This document shows positions 43,349 through 51,387 of a stretch of 64,000 nt of DNA, one piece after another (position 1 is the first letter of the stretch; every line of letters starts with the position of its first letter). Under the pieces are notes generated by a model, which searched no databases, was not told the DNA's origin, and was given only the letters and a program-made list of their open reading frames with translations. This stretch comes from Phycisphaeraceae bacterium (GTDB taxonomy: Bacteria > Planctomycetota > Phycisphaerae > Phycisphaerales > UBA1924): the NCBI GenBank assembly GCA_019454185.1, contig CP075368.1:2459649-2523648 (forward strand). The letters run 5' to 3'. The position numbers and the translations under genes are program-made.

Positions 43349-43918
43349 GTGGGCAGATCGATCGAAGACACTCCGGACGTGGATGTACCAGTCGCCGCGG
43401 CTCGCGCCAGCGATGTGATGGGCGACGCAGGGAGGGGACAATCCGACGGGGCTACAGACGCCGGACGGGCACGGATGCTCCGCGAGTTTCTCGCGTCGAA
43501 CGATGCCGCGTGCCCGGTGTGCGGCTACAACCTGCGCGGGCTGTTGCATCAGGCGTGTCCGGAGTGCAACGCGCCGCTGTCGCTTGGTGTGACATCTGAG
43601 AACCTGAGCATCGGTCCCTGGGTGCTGGCGATCGTGTCGTTCGCGATGGCGGCTGGTTTCGACGGTGTGGTGGCCACGGTTCTCACAGTGGTGATGATCG
43701 CGAATCCGCCCCCGATCTGGCTGCCATACGCGGTGGTGGGCATGTTCATGACGCTCGCGATCGCGAGTCTGGCGTGCGTGCTGCGCATCGTGCGATTGCG
43801 TCGGAGGTGGGCGTTCCAGACACGCCGGATCCAATGGCGGTGGGCTCTGATGTGCCTCGGCGGAGTGTTCACGCTGCACGCCTGCATCGGGATCGCGTTC
43901 GCGCTGCTTGCCAACTGA
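43349..43918 (+). CDS. Zinc-ribbon membrane protein, CxxCGYNLRGL family
   Basis: This 189-aa protein has the ribbon AACPVCGYNLRGLLHQACPE followed by CNAPL at about residues 53-77, then three to four membrane segments. It is the smallest member of the family also found at 29609, 30484 and 32640, and it has a 50-residue polar N-terminal tail before the ribbon. GTG 43349 has no Shine-Dalgarno; if that start is wrong, the ATG at 43418 is the next option. Function unknown. Confidence 0.78.
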   Translation: MGRSIEDTPDVDVPVAAARASDVMGDAGRGQSDGATDAGRARMLREFLASNDAACPVCGYNLRGLLHQACPECNAPLSLGVTSENLSIGPWVLAIVSFAMAAGFDGVVATVLTVVMIANPPPIWLPYAVVGMFMTLAIASLACVLRIVRLRRRWAFQTRRIQWRWALMCLGGVFTLHACIGIAFALLAN

Positions 43919-43945
43919 CACCCGGTGAGTACCGACCGAGTCGCA

Positions 43946-45367
43946 TCAAGGGCTGGGATGCGAGGGGGGCGGCGGCTCGAGCAGGTGCAAGAGCCCGGCA
44001 TCGTCTGCGCCCAGAGCGATCGCCTCTTTGGTCCAGGCGATGTGGCGGGCGTCGGCGAGGCCCGCGGCCCATGCCATGGAAGCAAGGGCGAGCCGCACCG
44101 AGCCGTCGGCGTCCGTCTTGATCATGCCCGTCGCGATGCTCGCGGCCTCGCTCTGGTTTCCATCGCGGAGTGCGGCGAGATGCACACGACAGACCTCAAT
44201 GAGAAGGATCTGCCGGCGGAGTTCGATGAGCGTCCCCCACTCTTCTGCGGTGGCCTGCCCCTGCACACGCTGCCCCATCAGCCCGGGGAGCCGCGCGACA
44301 CGGCTTCTCTGCTCCGCGCCGACCTTTCGCAGATCGGTGATGGGGATGGAAACGGAGATGAGTTCTAGCCCGCGTTTCTGGTGCATGGGGATCAGCGAGC
44401 CCTCGTCGGGATCATTGATCGAGTAGTCGATCTCCATCAAGGACTGCTCGACCTCGCCGACGACCTCGTCCATGATGTATCGATCGAGCTGATCCGGAAG
44501 ATCGGCCCACGCATCGCGTGCGACAAGGTCGTCGCGCATCGCGACGAAACGGGCGCGGCTTCCCGCGCGTCTGGGCGTGAGTTTCGCCATCTCCGCAGCG
44601 ATGATGGTGCGACGGAGCGGCATGAGCCAGGGGCGACCCACGTCCAGATTCTCCCAGAGCCATGTGTACGTGCCGGTCGCCTCGTGGAGTTCGTCTCGGG
44701 CGACCTGGGCGCGGGCCTCGACAAGCATGGAGAGAACACTCTGGCCCTCTGCGGGCCCGTCACAGATTGAGGCGTTCGCGTCCTCCAGACGAGAGAACCA
44801 GACGCGTGACGGTGCGGGCGGGGGCGGGTTCTTTGTCTCGTGCCACATGTGCCAGACCGGGTTGGTCGATGCGAGCTTCTCGAGCACGAAGTTTGCCTGA
44901 AACAGCACCTCCGTTGGCTTTGTGCTCAAGCGACCCTCATCGGGATCGGGCATCCGCATCCTGAGCGGCTTGAACTGCGGTATGACCGCCTCGGTCTCCC
45001 CGTCTCGCAGCACGATGACGATCAACTCCTCGCGTGAGCTTCTGCCGCGCGATCGCAGGCCGCTCTCGAAGATGCTGAAGAGTTCGGGATTCTCGCTCGC
45101 AGACACGCGGCTGAGCACGGCGTGCCACTGGATCCAGTGTCCGAGCGTTCGGTTGCCCCAGAGCCGCTCCTCCGCCTTCTTCAACGCACCGATTTCGGCA
45201 TCGAGGTAGACGAGGTGCAGACGCTTCTGTTCGCGTGCGAGCTGGTCTGCATCGGCGAAGGAACCCTTGAAGAACGGATCGGGTATGGACGGCTGTGCGA
45301 GTGCTTGCGTACAAGCCGCGAGGAGAAGAACCGCGATGGAGCAGAAGATGGCGACGGATCGCATCAT
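43946..45367 (-). CDS. Secreted thioredoxin-fold-like protein, paralogue A
   Basis: The start is the ATG at 45367, overlapping the upstream stop as ATGATG (45364 is equally possible), giving 473 aa. A signal peptide (MMRSVAIFCSIAVLLLAAC) leads into FADADQLAREQKRLHLVYLD, a pattern like thioredoxin-fold proteins but with no CxxC. Middle and C-terminal blocks are shared with the gene upstream: TGTYTWLWENL, PLRRTIIAAEMAKL, DYSINDPDEGS and LALASMAWAAGLADARH. The C-terminal half may be helical-repeat-like. Function is unknown; the tandem copy suggests paired or heterodimeric proteins. Confidence 0.78.
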   Translation of the reverse strand: MMRSVAIFCSIAVLLLAACTQALAQPSIPDPFFKGSFADADQLAREQKRLHLVYLDAEIGALKKAEERLWGNRTLGHWIQWHAVLSRVSASENPELFSIFESGLRSRGRSSREELIVIVLRDGETEAVIPQFKPLRMRMPDPDEGRLSTKPTEVLFQANFVLEKLASTNPVWHMWHETKNPPPPAPSRVWFSRLEDANASICDGPAEGQSVLSMLVEARAQVARDELHEATGTYTWLWENLDVGRPWLMPLRRTIIAAEMAKLTPRRAGSRARFVAMRDDLVARDAWADLPDQLDRYIMDEVVGEVEQSLMEIDYSINDPDEGSLIPMHQKRGLELISVSIPITDLRKVGAEQRSRVARLPGLMGQRVQGQATAEEWGTLIELRRQILLIEVCRVHLAALRDGNQSEAASIATGMIKTDADGSVRLALASMAWAAGLADARHIAWTKEAIALGADDAGLLHLLEPPPPSHPSP

Positions 45368-46950
45368 CGGTTTCCTGTCGGCACTGAGCCAGGGCCCCCG
45401 GTCGGCACCACGATAAACGCTCTTAGACCATGGTCGTCGGCTCCGAGTGCGACTGCCTCGTTCACCCATGTGACGTGGCGGGTGTCTGCGAGGCCCGCGG
45501 CCCACGCCATGGAAGCAAGGGCGAGCCGCGCCGTGCCGTCGGCATCGGCTTTGATGAGATCGTTGGCGATGCGCATCGCCTGTGCATCATCGCGTTTGCG
45601 AAGCAACGCGACGTGTATACGACAGGCCTCGGAGAGCAGAACGGCGCGCCGGAACTCGACGAGGGCATCCCATTCTTCGGCCGTGGCGCGCGGCGCCCGC
45701 TTCTGTCGTTCCAGCGCACGGATGGCGTCGAGTCGCTTCACATCGTCCGGGTTGACGCTCCAGACGTCGAGCCAGGGAGAGCGTTGTCCGAGCAGACGGA
45801 GGCCGGACTGCTCGGTGGTGGACGCAACGGACCCCTCATCCGGATCGTTGAGCGAGTAGTCAAGCTCTGTGATCAGGTCGAAGACATTGTCGTTGATCTC
45901 TCCGAGAATGATCCAGTCCCAGCGTTCGATGAAGTCCGCCCATGCGTAGCGCTCCCCGGCGTGAATGTGCATGCGCTCGAACCGAGATCGCGAGCCGGCC
46001 CGCGCCAGCCCAAGATCTCGCATCTCCGACGCCACGATGGTGCGGCGCAGCGGGGCGAGCCATGGCGAGGATCGTGTGCCCGACTCCCAGAGCCACGTGT
46101 AGATACCCGTCGCCAGACGCTGGTCACCCGTTCTCGCCTCTTCCCTGGCCTGTATCAGAGACGACCAGAGCCCCGGATCGCTGCCCGCAGGTGGCCACGC
46201 GTCCCCGTCCGGGTCCGAGACCTTGGAGAAAAGAGCCTGGTTCGGTGCGGGGGGCGGCGGGTTCAGTCGGTCGTGGTGTCCGACCCACACGGGTTCTCTG
46301 GCGCGAAGCCGATCAAGGTAGATGTCTAATTGCAGCAACAGTTCCATCGGCTTGATGTACGCGCCGTCTGACAGCGGCTCGAGAGGCGGCGAGAGTCCCT
46401 GGATCCCGCGGATCCAGTGATACCGGCCACGGAGCGGGTCGCGCATGTCCTGATCGTACTTGTCCGGCACGGTCGAGCGTCTGTCCCGCGGCGTGAGAGC
46501 GATGTTCATCAGCAGGTACGGTCGAGGGAACGCCTCTTCGTACTTCCCATCGCGGAAGACGATGAAGTATGGATCCCGGCGCATGTCGAACTGGCCGCTG
46601 ACGTTCTTCGCCGGGCCCGCCGGGGTGCCGACCCGTGACTCCAGCGCGTCGAAGAATCCCGGGTCTTCTTCGTATCGCACCTGCGTGAGCACGGCGTGCC
46701 ACTGGATCCACTGTTGGAGAGAGCGATTCATCAGCGTGTGGTTCTCGACTTTGTCGAATGCGTCCTCACCGGCGCGATCGGGACCGCGCATGAAGACCAC
46801 AAGCAGGCGCCGCTTCTGACGCGCCTCCGCCGCGGCTTCCTCGAACGTTCCGGGGTGCCACGGGATCGTCGTCGGGATCTGCGCGACGGTGGCACACGTG
46901 ATCTGCGTGACCACCAAGAAACAGAGCCAAGCCCGTGCGATCGTGCTCAT
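45364..46950 (-). CDS. Secreted thioredoxin-fold-like protein, paralogue B
   Basis: This 528-aa protein starts at the ATG at 46950 with GGAGGA upstream. A signal peptide ends near CATVAQ. FEEAAAEARQKRRLLVVFMR is a thioredoxin-like opening without redox cysteines. The blocks TGIYTWLWES, PLRRTIVASEMRDL, DYSLNDPDEGSV and LALASMAWAAGLADTRH match paralogue A, and the matching DNA is close enough to suggest a tandem duplication. Coupled translation through ATGATG implies equal expression of both. Its own family cannot be named. Confidence 0.78.
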   Translation of the reverse strand: MSTIARAWLCFLVVTQITCATVAQIPTTIPWHPGTFEEAAAEARQKRRLLVVFMRGPDRAGEDAFDKVENHTLMNRSLQQWIQWHAVLTQVRYEEDPGFFDALESRVGTPAGPAKNVSGQFDMRRDPYFIVFRDGKYEEAFPRPYLLMNIALTPRDRRSTVPDKYDQDMRDPLRGRYHWIRGIQGLSPPLEPLSDGAYIKPMELLLQLDIYLDRLRAREPVWVGHHDRLNPPPPAPNQALFSKVSDPDGDAWPPAGSDPGLWSSLIQAREEARTGDQRLATGIYTWLWESGTRSSPWLAPLRRTIVASEMRDLGLARAGSRSRFERMHIHAGERYAWADFIERWDWIILGEINDNVFDLITELDYSLNDPDEGSVASTTEQSGLRLLGQRSPWLDVWSVNPDDVKRLDAIRALERQKRAPRATAEEWDALVEFRRAVLLSEACRIHVALLRKRDDAQAMRIANDLIKADADGTARLALASMAWAAGLADTRHVTWVNEAVALGADDHGLRAFIVVPTGGPGSVPTGNR

Positions 46951-47069
46951 CCGGCATCCTCCGATGATCCCGCCCATTCGTGCGAGGATACCAGCGGTTG
47001 CCGGGAACGCGAATGCCGAAAGTCCTGATCAGATGAATGAGAGCTCTCTCCGGGGAACTTACCCCATGG

Positions 47070-48329
47070 TCAGAGGGACTCTCGGGGCGGGTTCTCGACC
47101 GGGGGATCGAAGACCATGGTGATCTGCGAGCCGTACACGGGAAAGTCAACGCGGCAGCGATAGCCGCGGAGGGCGGCTCCGTCGTACCCGAGGCGGGTAC
47201 ATGCGTGCCTGAGGAGCTCGATGTAGGCCGGCGCGTCGGACGATCGGAACCGCGAGACGCCGGCCCCGAGGGGCTCGATCGTCTCGGCCATGTCGAGGAT
47301 GTCCGCATCGCGCGCAGGATCGTTGACGTTGGCGACACCCTCGAAAGCCGTGTCGTACAGGCGGAGCCACGGGCGCGACGTATCAAGAGACTCATGGATC
47401 AGCACGTCGAACTGCATCGCCTTCGCCGGCATCGACGCTTCGGCGAAGAAGTATCGCTTTCGACCCGAGCCCGCCGGAACGGCGCGTGGCAACTCGGCTC
47501 GATTCACCTCTGCGAAAAACAGATCCGCCGCGGTCGACGGCCCGAAGCCGTCATCGCAGAGCGCGTAATGAACGGCGTTGCCGGCCCGTGTCGCAGTCAT
47601 CCGCGGCAGGGGCTCAGAACAGAATGCCGGAAGCAGCAGGCCCTCGGCGTTCTCGACAGCGATGCTGTCGAGCGAGACGGGGAGGCGCGCATCGGGCCCG
47701 CCGCTCAGTTTGCGGGTCGAGAGCTTGACCGGCGCGTTCGGCCTCACGCGATGCACGCCGACGAGCCCGTTGAGCCAAACGACATCCATGCGTGCGGCGT
47801 CATGGCTCGGCCACAGGATCACCGTCGCGACAATGGCCTCGCTCTGGACACCCTTCAACTGGCTCATGGCCTTGAACGCGGCCTGCTTGCGGCGAAGCTC
47901 GAACTCGCGGCGTGCCTCGGGGACCCACGCCGACACGATCGCGTCGAGGGTGCTGCGATCGCCTGCGCCCTGGCGGATCAGATGCTCGAACGCATCGATC
48001 GCGCGGTGGGCATCGGAGATGATCGATGCCCCGACGCCCTGGGCCTCCGCCGCCCTGACGAGCCGCCTCAGCGGCTCGGGACCGGGCATCCGGTGGGTCG
48101 CGGTGATCGGGTCGCGGCTGCGCGTGGCCTTGAGCACACGACTAGCGAGAACCTTGTCGAGCCCGAGCTGATCCGCAAGTGCCTGTGGCCCGGGCTTCCC
48201 CCGGGGTACGGACTCGATCACGCGCCCGATCGAAGCGAGGATGTCCTTTCCCACCAAAGTGATACGAGCTTCGAGCGCCTGTGGCTCGGGCTCATGTTCT
48301 TGGGCATTGATAGGATTTTGATTGGACAT
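47070..48329 (-). CDS. Protein of unknown function with possible N-terminal HTH
   Basis: The ATG at 48329 gives 419 aa; the longer frame upstream is rejected as non-coding-like. Residues about 40-100, including GPQALADQLGLDKVLASRVL, could be a winged-helix or helix-turn-helix unit. The C-terminal part contains LTRAGNAVHYAL-like beta segments and ends QITMVFDPPVENPPRESL. I do not recognise the family. There is no Shine-Dalgarno, and an A/T-rich GATTAT lies 7 nt before the ATG. It is divergent from the PEP-CTERM-type gene at 48578, so it could regulate that gene; that is inference from layout. Confidence 0.7.
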   Translation of the reverse strand: MSNQNPINAQEHEPEPQALEARITLVGKDILASIGRVIESVPRGKPGPQALADQLGLDKVLASRVLKATRSRDPITATHRMPGPEPLRRLVRAAEAQGVGASIISDAHRAIDAFEHLIRQGAGDRSTLDAIVSAWVPEARREFELRRKQAAFKAMSQLKGVQSEAIVATVILWPSHDAARMDVVWLNGLVGVHRVRPNAPVKLSTRKLSGGPDARLPVSLDSIAVENAEGLLLPAFCSEPLPRMTATRAGNAVHYALCDDGFGPSTAADLFFAEVNRAELPRAVPAGSGRKRYFFAEASMPAKAMQFDVLIHESLDTSRPWLRLYDTAFEGVANVNDPARDADILDMAETIEPLGAGVSRFRSSDAPAYIELLRHACTRLGYDGAALRGYRCRVDFPVYGSQITMVFDPPVENPPRESL

Positions 48330-48436
48330 TATTTGGATAATCTGATCACATTGCTGGTCAGAAGGCCTTCCAGCACCCAGTATCACAGCGAACCGAGCAG
48401 AAAGCAACGTCTTTCAAAAGTTTCTGGGAAACTTCC

Positions 48437-48464
48437 TTGAAAACTGCAACACTTGGTGTACTTT
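48437..48464 (+). promoter_or_regulatory. Promoter of the PEP-CTERM-type gene
   Basis: TTGAAA (48437-48442), a 16-nt spacer and TACTTT (48459-48464) form a good promoter in a locally A/T-rich divergent region. The leader to the ATG at 48578 would be about 105 nt. Confidence 0.6.
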
Positions 48465-48577
48465 CTCGGAAGGACGTACAAAACCGCGCTCTCGAAGGGC
48501 GCGGCCACGCGGATCGGATGGGATTCCGATCGCACACACATATCGCGGAAGACCACATTCCTGAAGGAGTTACGCGC

Positions 48578-49321
48578 ATGAATCTGAGATTGATGGCGAC
48601 GTTGGCGGCGGTTGGGACGTTCCCGGCTTTGGCACTTGCCGGACCTGTCCTGCACACCGAGAACTTCGAGGGTGCGGATTACCAAGGGTGGCTTGTCAAC
48701 GGGAACGACATGATCTTCTCCGGCCTCGAGACCGGCCGCTACATGGGCATCCCCTTCGACACGTTCTGGGGCGCACACCTCTCGAACACCGACGCATCGA
48801 ATCCGCTGATCGGCGACGTCTCGCGGCACGGCGGCGCGCTGCGTGTGCAGGTCGATGTCCGTACCTTCGCGCTCCGCAACTTCTTCGGGAACCGAATCTC
48901 TCCCTCGTACTTCCCGCTCGTGCTCCAGCTCACCGACATTGGCGATCCGAATGACTTCGAGGATGATGTGAGTGTCTACCTCATCGGCGGCAGTCTGCCG
49001 ACCGAGGGCGCCGGGTGGCAGACCAGGACGTTCACGATCCCCGATCCGACTTCCGCGTTCCTGCCCCCGGGGTGGGCCGGCACGGGGTATGAGGATTCCG
49101 AGACCGGCGAGCTTCGCCTGCCGGACGGGCGCACCTATGCCGATGTTCTCGCGTCGGTTGACGATGTGCGCATCACGACCTTCGTGCCCGGGTACTTCTA
49201 CGGGTTCAACTTCTGGGAGGTCGGATTCGACAACATCCGGATCGACCGAGTGCCCGCGCCCGGATCACTCGCTGTCCTTGGCGCTGCGGGCCTGCTCGGC
49301 GCACGTCGCCGTCGCGTGTGA
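48578..49321 (+). CDS. PEP-CTERM-type surface protein
   Basis: This 247-aa protein starts at the ATG at 48578 with strong GAAGGAG. A signal peptide ends near LALAGP. The mature domain (VLHTENFEGADYQGW ... FGFDNIRIDRV-like) is beta-rich, possibly a carbohydrate-binding jelly roll. The C-terminus VPAPGSLAVLGAAGLLGARR followed by RRV has all parts of a sorting tail: PxP-G motif, hydrophobic helix and Arg cluster. It is thus a candidate substrate of the exosortase at 4021. The motif is VPAPG rather than VPEP. A strong terminator follows. The domain's role is unknown. Confidence 0.85.
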   Translation: MNLRLMATLAAVGTFPALALAGPVLHTENFEGADYQGWLVNGNDMIFSGLETGRYMGIPFDTFWGAHLSNTDASNPLIGDVSRHGGALRVQVDVRTFALRNFFGNRISPSYFPLVLQLTDIGDPNDFEDDVSVYLIGGSLPTEGAGWQTRTFTIPDPTSAFLPPGWAGTGYEDSETGELRLPDGRTYADVLASVDDVRITTFVPGYFYGFNFWEVGFDNIRIDRVPAPGSLAVLGAAGLLGARRRRV

Positions 49322-49360
49322 GCCACTGGACTGAGAAACCACACACTGCCTCCCAAAGTG

Positions 49361-49396
49361 CAAGGGACCGTGCCGATCACTCGACACGGTCCCTTG
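49361..49396 (+). terminator. Rho-independent terminator after the PEP-CTERM-type gene
   Basis: A perfect 12-bp inverted repeat (CAAGGGACCGTG / CACGGTCCCTTG) with a 12-nt loop is followed by TTTCTTGCTTT, 40 nt after the stop codon at 49321. Confidence 0.9.
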
Positions 49397-49440
49397 TTTC
49401 TTGCTTTGCAACGCGTCGTGCACAGTGCCGTCACGAGAGC

Positions 49441-50274
49441 TCAGCTCGCGTTCGAGCGCTGCCGACGCAGATCGGCGCGTGGTTCATACCCGAACTTGTT
49501 GAGGAGCCAACTGAATCGCTCCTCGGCGAGCTCATCGAGCCCGGGAGCGATCTCGTCCAGCGACCTGCCGAGCGTCGCGGCGTTCATGAAGAGCCGACCC
49601 GTGCGAACGCTGGATGCGCCGCCCGCGAAGACGGTGGAAGAGACGCCGGAGACCTTCTCCTGGCACTCGAGAGAGCGCAGGCGGTCGAAGGAAGAGGCAT
49701 CGACCGCGGCACTGACGCGCTCGGGATCCGGCGTGTGGCCGAGAAACTCAAGCATGGATGCGAGCTCTTGCCCGGCATCAAGGCGGAGGTCTTCGTATCG
49801 GACGACATGAACTCGGAGTGTCGGATGAGAGCACCAGGAGCCGGCGTGTTCCAGCAGAGAGCCGAAGCCGAACTGGAGGTACAACGGATCACCCCCGAGC
49901 CGGATGAAGTTTCGCATGTAGCCCTCCGGGCTGATGCGCTCCGCGACCTCAGAGGTTGAGATGAGCCGCGTGTAATTGAGCGCAGACCAGATCACATCGC
50001 ACGGATGACGGACGATGTAGATGGCGCCGACGGTGCGATCCCTGTACGGCATCGTGGAAGTGAGCCGGTGGTGCGTCTTGGCGAGCATCATGTCGCCGAT
50101 ACGCTCGCCCTCGAACGTGGTCGCTCGAACGTGTACATCCGGTATTGATGCGTCGATGTCCGCGCTGGTGGAGATCTGACCGAAGAAGTACTGGTGGAGG
50201 AGAAATCTGACCCAGGTATTTCCCGATTTCGGGTATGACGCGATCCACGTGATCGGTGAGCTCATCTCGGCCAT
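49441..50274 (-). CDS. PAPS-dependent sulfotransferase
   Basis: This 277-aa protein has the 5'-phosphosulfate loop YPKSGNTW at residues 14-21 and the 3'-phosphate region AIYIVRHPCDVIWSALNYTR. LAKTHHR is another conserved block. Sulfotransferases move sulfate from PAPS to hydroxyl or amino groups on sugars, lipids or proteins. The nearby sat (51388) and cysC (52861) genes make PAPS, so they can supply it. The acceptor is unknown; a surface glycan is a fair guess. The start is ATG 50274 (or 50265) after GGAAAGG. Confidence 0.92.
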   Translation of the reverse strand: MAEMSSPITWIASYPKSGNTWVRFLLHQYFFGQISTSADIDASIPDVHVRATTFEGERIGDMMLAKTHHRLTSTMPYRDRTVGAIYIVRHPCDVIWSALNYTRLISTSEVAERISPEGYMRNFIRLGGDPLYLQFGFGSLLEHAGSWCSHPTLRVHVVRYEDLRLDAGQELASMLEFLGHTPDPERVSAAVDASSFDRLRSLECQEKVSGVSSTVFAGGASSVRTGRLFMNAATLGRSLDEIAPGLDELAEERFSWLLNKFGYEPRADLRRQRSNAS

Positions 50275-50444
50275 CCTTTCCGACTACCGCGCACGGCACA
50301 GCACCTTGCGTCGCCGCAGTAGAGCCCCACGAGATGAAAAACGAGACAGGCCGGGGTGAATCCCCCAGACCTCTGATTGACCCCTTGTTCGCCCATGCCC
50401 CCCCGCGGGTTGCAACGAATGCTGAGATCTGGTGCCAATGGCAA

Positions 50445-50467
50445 ACCACCGGGCAGAACCCGGTGGT
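50445..50467 (-). terminator. Likely terminator after the PEP-CTERM-type gene at 50500
   Basis: On the minus strand ACCACCGGG, TTCTG and CCCGGTGGT form a perfect 9-bp stem 33 nt after the stop codon; the tail (TTGCC) has few T's, so termination strength is uncertain. Confidence 0.6.
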
Positions 50468-50499
50468 CTCACTGATCCAATATGCACTGGAGATGCCGC

Positions 50500-51195
50500 T
50501 CAGCGACGGCGGCGCGGGGCAGCGAGCATCGACAGAGAGAGGAGCCCGAGGGCGCCCGGTGCGGGAACGACCGAGAACACAAGCCCGAAGGATGCATCGT
50601 TGCCATCTGCGCCAGAGGCACCCGCGCTGGCACTGGCCTGTGCCATGGCGTACAAGGTGTATGCGCCCGAGGGGAGCGCACCTGAAGCGGTGCCGCTCAT
50701 GGAACCGAAAGTGTCCATGGGCTGCGAGAAGACGAGTCCACCCGGACCGGAGAGGGTGATCATCGCGGTGCCGGGCACAAGCATGCCGCCGGAGGCGAGA
50801 TCCCAATCGAGCGCGTAATCCGCGCCAGCTGTGAGAACAAAGGCGAAGGAGAACTGGACGATGGCGTCAGAGCCCGCACCGCCGTCGCTTGTGCTGAACG
50901 CGCTGGCGAGTGCGGAGCCGTGAGCTTCGACGGAGTTCATCGAACGAAAGCTCTGGAGCGTGGCCGACCCGGAGCCGGTGCCGGCGGTGGTGTCGGCGAG
51001 TGACGAGACAGCCAGAGGCATCTCTGCGAAGAGCGTTGCCGTGAGACCATCGGCGTCAGAGCTGGTTGTGTCAAGGTCAAACGAGAACGCGATTGACTGC
51101 ACCATGCCGCCCAGGGATTCGCTTGAGAACAGGTCTGCGGCGAGTGCGGGCATGGTGAGTGTCGAGCAGGCAAGGGCGAGTACGGCGCGAAGCAT
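50500..51195 (-). CDS. PEP-CTERM-type surface protein
   Basis: This 231-aa protein starts at the ATG at 51195, with GGAGAG upstream. A signal peptide (MLRAVLALACSTLTMPALAA) precedes a Ser/Ala/Gly-rich beta domain with DLDTTSSDADGLTATLF. The C-terminus, VVPAPGALGLLSLSMLAAPR followed by RRR, has PAPG, a hydrophobic stretch and an Arg cluster. It is a second candidate substrate for the exosortase at 4021. The longer frame upstream would add 43 residues before the signal peptide and is rejected. A stem-loop follows the gene. Confidence 0.85.
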   Translation of the reverse strand: MLRAVLALACSTLTMPALAADLFSSESLGGMVQSIAFSFDLDTTSSDADGLTATLFAEMPLAVSSLADTTAGTGSGSATLQSFRSMNSVEAHGSALASAFSTSDGGAGSDAIVQFSFAFVLTAGADYALDWDLASGGMLVPGTAMITLSGPGGLVFSQPMDTFGSMSGTASGALPSGAYTLYAMAQASASAGASGADGNDASFGLVFSVVPAPGALGLLSLSMLAAPRRRR

Positions 51196-51331
51196 GGTGA
51201 ATCTCTCCGTGAGGTGTTCGTGTATGGGCGGGTCCGCTCGGATCCGCGTTCGTGCGGCGATACCGCACCCTCCTTGACGCATTCGCTGATCGGCGACCTT
51301 GGTCGATTGCTTCTTGAAACGCAAAATGAAA

Positions 51332-51356
51332 CAGACCCCGGGTGTGCCGGGGTCTG
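51332..51356 (-). terminator. Rho-independent terminator of sat
   Basis: On the minus strand CAGACCCCGG-CACAC-CCGGGGTCTG (10-bp stem) is followed by TTTCATTTTG, 31 nt after the sat stop codon at 51388. Confidence 0.9.
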
Positions 51357-51387
51357 CATCGATTATCAGACGAAGAAGATACAGCGA

